A stretch of DNA of 39,081 bases. It comes from Deltaproteobacteria bacterium (GTDB taxonomy: Bacteria; Desulfobacterota; Desulfobacteria; Desulfobacterales; UBA2156). Every line of letters begins with the position of its first letter. Position 1 is the stretch's first letter. The translations under genes were made by a program, and so were the position numbers. The notes under the pieces are model-generated. The model saw only the letters and a list, made by a program, of their open reading frames with translations, made no database searches and was not told the origin of the DNA. Location of the stretch: NCBI GenBank assembly GCA_019309485.1, contig JAFDGC010000035.1, positions 1 to 39,081 of the forward strand. The letters are read 5' to 3'. This document shows, one piece after another, positions 33,025 to 39,081 of the stretch.

Positions 33025-34178
33025 CGGTTTTTGTGCAGTTGCCGGTAAATGTGTCCCAATTCGTCCATCACGGTGTCCCAGGAGTGTAATGCGGCTTTTT
33101 TTTGCGCCCTTTCCCCCATCGTCCGGCGGAGAGAAGGCTCGGAAAGCCGGACCAGCACCTCTCCCAGTGCCTCCGGCGCCGGCGCATCGGGGAGGATGAA
33201 CCCGTGTTTTCCGGTTTCCACCAGGTCCCGGGCGCCGACTTTTTCGGTGATGATGACGGGGAGTCCGGCGGCCATGGCCTCGAGGACCGCCATCCCGAAG
33301 GTATCCATTTTTGAGGGCATGGCAAAAAGGTCGGCCGCCAGATAATAGGGCTCCACGGGCGTCACGGGCCCGGTGAAGACCACCCGGTCCCGGATGCCCA
33401 ATGCGTTTGCCAGGGCGCCGAATCGCCGTTGTTCTCCTTTTCCGGCCACCAGAAGTTTCCAGGAGCTCCGGGGAACACGGCCCATGGCATGGGCCATGCC
33501 CTGCATCACCAGGTCGAGGCGTTTGATTTCAAAATTCATCCCCACGAAGAGCAAAACCGTATCCGACGGCGCCAGGCCGTGCCGGGCCCGGATGTCACCG
33601 CGGCACGCCTTTCGGTCGAGTCTCTTAAATCGTTCCAGGTCGACACCGGGGTGCAGGATCCGGACCGTGGATCCGGGGATGGGGTAGCGTCGCAAAAGCT
33701 CTTCCCTGACCAGGCTGGATACGGGAAGGATGCACGAGAGTCCTGGATCGATTATTCCCCGCCGCTCCACATAGGCGGTGGCCCGGTCGAAAACCCCCAT
33801 TCGTTTTTTCCGGATTCCTTCGATCCAGGTCTGGTGGGGGATGCCGTGAAACGTGAAAAGATCCATCCGATAGATCCGCTCATGGCTGTGGATCAAGGCC
33901 TCCGGATGACGTCGGGTCCATCGCTTGACGAAATGGGCGAAAGAAAGGGGCTGAAAGACCCTGGGGAATTTGATCATCGGAATCCTGTGAAACCGGACCG
34001 GGGAATTCCCGGACTTCCAGCGGTGGGCCAGCACGTGCACGGTGAAGGAATCCATCCGGGCAAGACGCTCCCCCATCTCGAAAACAACGGCTTCTGCCCC
34101 GCCCAGGAGCCCGTATTTGGGAATCACAAAAGCGATGGGGATTCTTTCTTTATCCCGCGTTTCGTTCAGGGGTTCCAT
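33015..34178 (-). CDS. Glycosyltransferase family 4 (GT-B)
   Basis: This is a GT-B sugar transferase probably acting in lipopolysaccharide core or O-chain assembly at the inner membrane. The 387 residues start [15 protein letters not shown] (acceptor-domain GG motif) and carry the donor-site signature [28 protein letters not shown] 34178 is chosen because the upstream open part of the frame overlaps the preceding gene and lacks GT features. Overlap with the upstream GT2 gene is 13 bases. Confidence 0.9.
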   Translation of the reverse strand: MEPLNETRDKERIPIAFVIPKYGLLGGAEAVVFEMGERLARMDSFTVHVLAHRWKSGNSPVRFHRIPMIKFPRVFQPLSFAHFVKRWTRRHPEALIHSHERIYRMDLFTFHGIPHQTWIEGIRKKRMGVFDRATAYVERRGIIDPGLSCILPVSSLVREELLRRYPIPGSTVRILHPGVDLERFKRLDRKACRGDIRARHGLAPSDTVLLFVGMNFEIKRLDLVMQGMAHAMGRVPRSSWKLLVAGKGEQRRFGALANALGIRDRVVFTGPVTPVEPYYLAADLFAMPSKMDTFGMAVLEAMAAGLPVIITEKVGARDLVETGKHGFILPDAPAPEALGEVLVRLSEPSLRRTMGERAQKKAALHSWDTVMDELGHIYRQLHKNRYR

Positions 34179-35086
34179 CGATATCTCTTTGTCACGGCCC
34201 GATACTTGCACCATTTCTCGAGCGTTTTTGGGTCTAGCCCCCGCCGGAAGGCACCCAGCCCGATGCCCAGGAGCCGCCAATAGGCCTGCAGGAGGCCTTC
34301 CCGCTGGATCCGACGGGAAACCGTCCTGGAGTAGTGTTTCTGGAAAAACAGGGTTTCTGCCGAAATTTTCTTCTCCCAGACCGCCAGGCGGTGATACCCC
34401 CGCTCGCTTTCCCCGCCCCAGTGCACCACCTCGGCGTCCGGAAGATACGCCACCGTGTATCCGGCCTTCCGGACACGCAAACAAATATCGGCATCTTCGC
34501 CGTAGAGGAAAAACCGCTCGTCGAATCCCCCGATTTTTTTCAAAATTTCCCGACGGGCCGCCATGCTGGCCCCCAGAACCCATGCAATGCGCCCCGGGGC
34601 GGATGCCGAACCGCCGAAAAATCGCCGTGTTTCTTTTTCCCCGTGCCGTCCCCCCGGATACCGTATTTCCACGGAAGACTGAAGGGAGCCGTCCGGGTTC
34701 ACGATCCGGGTGCCGGCGATGCCGACCCGGGGATGGCGGGAAAGGTATTGGGTGATCCGTAACAGTGCACCGGGACGGACTCTCGTATCCGGGTTCAAGA
34801 AAAAAACGGCTTTGCCTTCCGCCCTTTCCAGGGCCTGGTTGTTGGCCCGGGCAAACCCCGCGTTGGCGGCATTGACGATGAGGCGGACCCCGGGAAAGCG
34901 GTCTTTGACGAGATCCCGGCTATGATCCTTTGAGGCGTTGTCCACCACGAAGACTTCGAATCGGACTCCATCCTGGGCAAAGACAGACTCCAGACAGCCT
35001 CCGAGGAAACCGGCAGCGTTGTAATTGACTATGATCACCGACAGGTCCGGAGGATGTGTCCATGCGGTGTCCCGAAGGGTATTCAT
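34166..35086 (-). CDS. Glycosyltransferase family 2, rhamnosyltransferase-like
   Basis: This is a GT-A sugar transferase that uses a nucleotide sugar. The 306 residues contain L-S-V-I-I-V-N-Y-N-A (start of the nucleotide-binding fold), V-V-D-N-A-S-K-D-H-S, and the DXD-type F-L-N-P-D-T-R. A helix-rich tail with E-D-A-D-I-C-L-R-V-R-K-A-G-Y follows, typical of WbbL-like rhamnosyltransferases. It is part of the minus-strand cluster between the GT39 and GT4 genes. Confidence 0.9.
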   Translation of the reverse strand: MNTLRDTAWTHPPDLSVIIVNYNAAGFLGGCLESVFAQDGVRFEVFVVDNASKDHSRDLVKDRFPGVRLIVNAANAGFARANNQALERAEGKAVFFLNPDTRVRPGALLRITQYLSRHPRVGIAGTRIVNPDGSLQSSVEIRYPGGRHGEKETRRFFGGSASAPGRIAWVLGASMAARREILKKIGGFDERFFLYGEDADICLRVRKAGYTVAYLPDAEVVHWGGESERGYHRLAVWEKKISAETLFFQKHYSRTVSRRIQREGLLQAYWRLLGIGLGAFRRGLDPKTLEKWCKYRAVTKRYRWNP

Positions 35087-35108
35087 CGGCGCCGTCGAAA
35101 CCCCACCG

Positions 35109-36707
35109 TTATTTGGAACGCACCTGAAACAGGATCATCTCGCCCGTATCCCGGTGCCGCCATCTCCCGATCTCCGTAAAATCTTTTGGATTCGCTTTTT
35201 GAAGAAACTCGAATCGGTCCCGGGGCCAGTGCCGCTTTTCCCAGAGAAAGTATTGCACGCCCGACCGCCTCAGGTTGGAAACAAAGGCCTTGTAGCTGTC
35301 CCCCACCAGGGCATGAAAATCGTTGTAGGGTTGGGGGCACGGCGCCCCGGGGAAATGGAGATTGGCGTAAAAGGAAAACCACCGGAGGGTGTCCATGGAA
35401 GCCGCAACCCGGATCTCTTCATCGTTGCCTGAAATCCGTGCCGCTTTTTCTCCGATTGTTTTGAAGACCAATTTATCCTTTTCCCGGGGCTGTATGTTTT
35501 TAAACAACGTGACGGCCACGATCAGGGCGAAAATGAGTAAAAACACCGGGCGCTCGGCCAGGCCGAGGCGGGAGCCACAAAAAAGGCGGAGGCGCTGCAC
35601 CCCGAGTCCGGCGAAGACGGCGGCGGGGAAAATGACGATGGCCATGTGCCGGTTGTCCAGGATCCACCATTGCAGGACATGCAGGTACAGCACGCAAAAA
35701 CCCGCAAGGATGATCCACATGAAATAAAACAGCGCAGGGTCTTTTTTAAGACGCATCCGGATCTGGAAGGCGCCCACCAGGAACACGGCGAAAAGCGGAT
35801 AAAAAAAGGCTTCCAGGGTTCGGTTGGCCAATGTCCCGAGCCCCACCAGCCAGGCAAAATTGCGGGCTTCGGGAAGGAAGTACTTGAGGAGAGGGTCCTG
35901 AACCCTTTCGGCCAAACCGGCCAAATGTGTGCGAAGGAGTCCGTAGTGGGATATGGGCCCCCATATCTTTTGAAGGATTTCATGGGATCGATAGAGGCCG
36001 GAAGGAGGCAGACCGTAGAACCAGACAGCCAAAAAAGAAAGGATTCCCACGCCGATGACCGGGATTAAAAAAACGGTCAGTGTTTTAAGGCGTGCACCGC
36101 GATGGAAAAAAATAAGATAAAGCACCGAGATGAAGACGGCCGCCATGGCCTCCACCCGGGCCCAGGAAGCCATTAAAAACGACAGGCTCGAAAGGAAAAT
36201 AGCCGTGTACTCGGACTTTTCTCGTCCCGAAACAAAGAAATACATGCCGAGGACCAGAAAACACCAATAGAGCGGATCCCGGACCACGTCGGCGCTTCGG
36301 CCGACGAGAACCGGCATGACCGCAAAGATCAACAGGGAAAGGGCGCTGGTGGTCTCATCAAAGAAGCGACGCAGAAGAAAATAAAGGGGGATCAGGGTCA
36401 GGGTCCCGAACAGGACCGAGACCGCCCGGGCAGCAAGGATCCAGTCGCCGAACACCGGATAAACGGCGGAAATGACAAGGGCGTAGTTGGATAAAAACCC
36501 GGTTCCGCACGGGGTCACCTGATCCCACAGCCCGTAATACAGGGCCCGAGCCTGATGGATATAAAGCGTTCCGTCGGGGTTGACCACATACGTAAGATTC
36601 CAGGCCACCAGTCTAAAGACCGCCCCCACGAGGATCACCCAAAACCCCGGACTTACAAAAACCTGCCGGAACCGAAAAGAAACGGTTTCTTTTTCCATGG
36701 CCTGCAT
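35109..36707 (-). CDS. Polytopic membrane glycosyltransferase (GT39/ArnT-like)
   Basis: The 532-residue integral membrane protein has about ten transmembrane helices. Its first extracytoplasmic loop carries the acidic residues D-G-T-L-Y-I-H-Q-A-R-A, the usual site in enzymes that take sugars from a polyprenyl-phosphate donor, and a soluble C-terminal part begins near residue 430. It would act on the periplasmic face. The exact sugar and acceptor are unknown. ATG 36707 (or ATG four codons later) starts before the first helix. A repeat-rich gap of 190 bases lies upstream. Confidence 0.85.
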   Translation of the reverse strand: MQAMEKETVSFRFRQVFVSPGFWVILVGAVFRLVAWNLTYVVNPDGTLYIHQARALYYGLWDQVTPCGTGFLSNYALVISAVYPVFGDWILAARAVSVLFGTLTLIPLYFLLRRFFDETTSALSLLIFAVMPVLVGRSADVVRDPLYWCFLVLGMYFFVSGREKSEYTAIFLSSLSFLMASWARVEAMAAVFISVLYLIFFHRGARLKTLTVFLIPVIGVGILSFLAVWFYGLPPSGLYRSHEILQKIWGPISHYGLLRTHLAGLAERVQDPLLKYFLPEARNFAWLVGLGTLANRTLEAFFYPLFAVFLVGAFQIRMRLKKDPALFYFMWIILAGFCVLYLHVLQWWILDNRHMAIVIFPAAVFAGLGVQRLRLFCGSRLGLAERPVFLLIFALIVAVTLFKNIQPREKDKLVFKTIGEKAARISGNDEEIRVAASMDTLRWFSFYANLHFPGAPCPQPYNDFHALVGDSYKAFVSNLRRSGVQYFLWEKRHWPRDRFEFLQKANPKDFTEIGRWRHRDTGEMILFQVRSK

Positions 36708-36812
36708 CCGTATCAGATATCCCGGTGACTGTCACCTTTCAGGTGGGATCCGCGAACCGTTCACGCATCACGGAATACTTAAAACGGAAAACCTGTTATT
36801 CTTTTCCAACAC

Positions 36813-36880
36813 GGCCGGATGTAAAATCCGGCCCTACAACCGTTCACCATTCACCGTTCTTTCCACTCGTCACTCGTCAC
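36813..36880. repeat. Palindrome and CACTCGT short repeats
   Basis: GGCCGGAT-GTAAA-ATCCGGCC (36813-36833) is a perfect 8-bp hairpin. It is followed by CACTCGTCACTCGTCAC (from 36864), related to the 14-mer array at 25602. Both lie in the gap between waaF and the GT39 gene. No coding signal is seen. Confidence 0.65.
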
Positions 36881-36897
36881 TTGCCAGTGTCCACCCT

Positions 36898-38019
36898 TCA
36901 CCCCAGCTGTTGATCCACCGCCGCCAGGACTTCTTCGGCGGTCAATTCTTCCAGGCACCGGCTGGTTTCAGTGTTGTCACATCCTTTTTTTCGGCAGGGA
37001 AGGCAGGGCCAATCCTTGGACACGGTAAGGTGGCGTTTCCCCCGGGGTGCCCAGGTCACCACCGAAGAAGGGCCGAAGAGGGCCACCGTGGGCGTCCCCA
37101 CCGCGGCGGCCACGTGCAAGGACCCGGAATCCACGCCGACAAAGAGCCGGCACGCCGCAAACAACGCCGGGAGCATTTCCATGGGGGTTTTTCCTGCCAG
37201 GTTGTACGCCCCTTCCGGTATCCTCCGGACAAGCGCCCGGGCACGCGCGCATTCTTGCCGGGATCCGGTCACCAGAATGGAAACGCCGTAGCGCTGCACC
37301 AGGTCGCGGATCACCCGGGTCCACCCCTCCAGGCGCCACTCCTTGTAGGACCACAGGGAAAAAGGGGAAACCGCCACAACGGGCCGGTCCGCTGGAATCC
37401 CCTGGCTTTCGAAAAAACCGTGAACCCGGCGCTTTTTCCCCGCGGGCACCGGGATCACCGGCGTGCCCTGATCACAGGGCAGTTCCACGGCGGCCAGGAT
37501 GTTGAGATGATGAAGAGCCGCATACTGCTCGGCCTCCAATCGGGGGTCAGGCCGAACGAGGTGCGTCAACAGGCGTTTCCGGATTTCCTGTTTCCCGTGG
37601 TCGAGCCTTCCGATGCGCACGGGGGCGCCGGAAAGATACGCCATGAAGGTCCCCCGGGTTCCGGTCCGAAGATCCACGGCCAGGGAAAACCGCTTGCGCC
37701 GAAGGGCGCTGACAAATCCGGCGTAATATCGCAAGGCCGGAGCCGGCGATGAAGGTGCGGCATCCACACCGATCACCCCGGCAAGTCCCTGAATATCCTC
37801 CAGGAGCCCTTCGGCTTTTTTTCGAACTCCCATCCATACGTCGCAGCCGGCAAAATGCCGCTGGAGAGCCAAAAGGGCCGGCACGGAAAGGACCACGTCC
37901 CCGATGTCTCCCAGCTGGATGAGTAGAATCGGGCCGCCAATCTTCGGAAGCGGATTCCGTCCCTTAAAAAGAGCCGCGGCCGGAACACCGCAGGCGCTTT
38001 GGGATTTCAAATCGCTCAT
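36898..38019 (-). CDS. waaF: ADP-heptose:LPS heptosyltransferase-like (GT9)
   Basis: GT9 enzymes transfer heptose from ADP-heptose to the lipopolysaccharide inner core. The protein of about 373 residues includes I-L-L-I-Q-L-G-D-I-G-D-V-V-L-S-V-P-A-L (acceptor-side motif) and V-G-V-D-S-G-S-L-H-V-A-A-A-V-G-T-P-T-V-A-L-F-G-P-S, the family donor-site signature. The start is taken as ATG 38019; GTG 38043 is possible. waaF is the best match, but rfaF/waaC/waaQ-type paralogues cannot be separated from sequence alone. rfaE2 at 25079 supplies the donor pathway. Confidence 0.85.
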   Translation of the reverse strand: MSDLKSQSACGVPAAALFKGRNPLPKIGGPILLIQLGDIGDVVLSVPALLALQRHFAGCDVWMGVRKKAEGLLEDIQGLAGVIGVDAAPSSPAPALRYYAGFVSALRRKRFSLAVDLRTGTRGTFMAYLSGAPVRIGRLDHGKQEIRKRLLTHLVRPDPRLEAEQYAALHHLNILAAVELPCDQGTPVIPVPAGKKRRVHGFFESQGIPADRPVVAVSPFSLWSYKEWRLEGWTRVIRDLVQRYGVSILVTGSRQECARARALVRRIPEGAYNLAGKTPMEMLPALFAACRLFVGVDSGSLHVAAAVGTPTVALFGPSSVVTWAPRGKRHLTVSKDWPCLPCRKKGCDNTETSRCLEELTAEEVLAAVDQQLG

Positions 38020-38053
38020 GAAAACCGCCCCACATCCCTTCACCCTTCACTTC

Positions 38054-39001
38054 TCATTTCTCCGGGCATCCCGCCAAATGCCAGGCGATGAGCCGCAAAT
38101 ACACCCCCAGACGCCGGCGCAGGCCACCGGAAAAGCCCAGGGTCAACAGCACCCCCAGGGATGTGAGGAGCGTGTTGACCAGAAGCCGAAAAAAAATCAC
38201 GACAAAGATCCACCCGGTGCTTTTGGGATGCCATTTTCTAAAATAGGCGTAGCGGGACCGATAAAAAAACTTGCGCGACGCCACACCGGAGCCCACGCTT
38301 TGCCCCTGGCGGTGGATCACCTGGGCAGCGGGAACGAAAAAGACCTTCCATCCGACCCGGTGCATTCTCAATGCCCAATCGGTTTCTTCAAAAAAGAAAA
38401 AATACCGTTCATCGAAAAGCCCCACGCGACTCATGGCGGTTTTCCGGACCATCATGCAGGCGCCGATGCATGAGTCGACTTCCACCGGATGCGTTTCCAT
38501 GCGTCCTTTCCCGGGAAAGCGCGAGGGGAAAAAAACCTTTATGAACGCCTCGCTGGTGAGAAGTGTTGACCATGACGGAAACGGCGCCACGGAATTCTGG
38601 GGTCTTCCGTCCGGGTGGCGGAGCTGCCCGCAGGCCATCCCTGCCGAGGGGGTTTCTTCCATGAAATCAAAAAGGGCCGTGACGGCACCGTCCATCAGCA
38701 GGGCGTCCGTATTGAGCAACAGGGCGTAGCGCCCTCTCATCTGTCCCAGGGCCTGGTTACAGGCCGCGGCATACCCGACGTTTCGGGGATTGACGATGAG
38801 ATGCACCGCGGGAAACCGTTCCCGGACCTTTTCTACACTGTCGTCCGTGGATGCATTGTCCACCACGAAGACCTCGTAAGACAGATCCCGGACGGTGGTG
38901 ACCACCCGTGCCAGGCATTCCACCAGAAGTGCGCCGGTGTTCCAGTTCACGATGATCACCGTGACATCCACGGTTTCTGTTTTCTTCGGCGTTTCACCCA
39001 T
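38054..39001 (-). CDS. Glycosyltransferase family 2
   Basis: The 315-residue GT-A enzyme contains V-T-V-I-I-V-N-W-N-T, V-V-D-N-A-S-T-D-D-S and L-L-N-T-D-A-L, with E-E-T-D-W-A-L-R-M-H-R-V-G-W. One C-terminal hydrophobic helix (about 265-290) could anchor it to the membrane. It resembles the GT2 at 34166 in layout but differs in sequence. The start ATG 39001 overlaps the stop of the preceding gene by eight bases. Confidence 0.9.
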   Translation of the reverse strand: MGETPKKTETVDVTVIIVNWNTGALLVECLARVVTTVRDLSYEVFVVDNASTDDSVEKVRERFPAVHLIVNPRNVGYAAACNQALGQMRGRYALLLNTDALLMDGAVTALFDFMEETPSAGMACGQLRHPDGRPQNSVAPFPSWSTLLTSEAFIKVFFPSRFPGKGRMETHPVEVDSCIGACMMVRKTAMSRVGLFDERYFFFFEETDWALRMHRVGWKVFFVPAAQVIHRQGQSVGSGVASRKFFYRSRYAYFRKWHPKSTGWIFVVIFFRLLVNTLLTSLGVLLTLGFSGGLRRRLGVYLRLIAWHLAGCPEK

Positions 39002-39080
39002 GGGCCTTTTCTTTCGGATCCGTTACCGCCCCCGATTCCTCTGTTTCGTCTGCCGGGCCTGCCCGATCCGAATCCTCACT
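38994..39080 (-). CDS. C-terminal tail of an unknown acidic protein (partial)
   Basis: The last 28 codons of a gene that begins beyond the window edge read S-E-D-S-D-R-A-G-P-A-D-E-T-E-E-S-G-A-V-T and stop at TGA 38994-38996. The segment is acidic and disordered with no motif. The overlap with the GT2 start suggests the two are in one operon, so it may also be an envelope-biosynthesis gene. Confidence 0.5.
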   Translation of the reverse strand, partial: SEDSDRAGPADETEESGAVTDPKEKAHG

Positions 39081-39081
39081 T

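Noticed and set aside
36580-37752. A 390-codon plus-strand frame opposite waaF and GT39
   Set aside because: It runs through an intergenic repeat region and opposite two glycosyltransferase genes, with Pro/Gly/Arg/His-rich translation typical of shadow frames in GC-rich DNA.
1-39081. tRNA or rRNA genes, prophage, integron or transposase genes
   Set aside because: No cloverleaf, rRNA segment, integrase or transposase-like protein was recognised on either strand.

Overview
The window looks like chromosomal DNA of an anaerobic Desulfobacterota (formerly Deltaproteobacteria), most likely a sulfate reducer of the Desulfobacterales type. The evidence is the gene set: 2Fe-type desulfoferrodoxin, rubrerythrin, small rubredoxins, a multihaem cytochrome c3-type protein, a DVU0298-family protein, DUF4416, the yicC-remA-gmk block, a split F-ATPase cluster (atpZ-atpI-atpB-atpE), and intergenic repeats I associate with that order. 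No phage, transposase, CRISPR array, rRNA or tRNA gene was seen.

Layout. 1-4.4 kb (+): an oxidative-stress and electron-carrier block: the end of a Fur-type regulator, a damaged small gene, rubrerythrin, desulfoferrodoxin, a ferritin stump, a rubredoxin/flavodoxin chimera, a zinc ribbon, a haem protein, an FMN-reductase/arsenate-reductase fusion, rubredoxin and ferredoxin. 4.4-7.3 kb (+): a DVU0298-family protein and a KtrB/KtrA potassium uptake pair. 7.4-11.1 kb (+): ribosomal operon rpsF (damaged)-rpsR-DUF2232-rplI, then a GlcD-type FAD oxidase. 11.2-16.7 kb (-): dnaA, a 142-bp repeat, dnaB, hflX, suhB and a small Cys-rich protein. 16.7-17.3 kb: an AT-rich dnaA-upstream region, a candidate origin, and a broken small ORF. 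17.3-21.2 kb (+): pdxA and uvrA, ending at a strong terminator. 21.2-32.6 kb (-): rnr, Trm112-like, DUF4416, yicC, remA, gmk, rlmB, comF, rfaE2, pgeF, pyrK, atpZ, atpI, atpB and atpE, interrupted by repeats. 32.8-33.0 kb (+): a DUF2892 membrane protein. 33.0-39.08 kb (-): a lipopolysaccharide-type glycosyltransferase cluster.

The most striking feature is a set of genes that look internally deleted. In the first 1.9 kb these are the small gene at 358-575, ferritin, and the rubredoxin/flavodoxin chimera. Further on they are rpsF, and possibly the ORF in front of pdxA. An internal loss in rpsF is unexpected in a living cell, so assembly or gap-closing error must be tested before any biological reading. 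Other points of note are a DnaA whose DNA-recognition motif is changed (R-Y-H-A-T instead of R-D-H-T-T), the FMN-reductase/ArsC fusion, and at least two families of small inverted-repeat elements.
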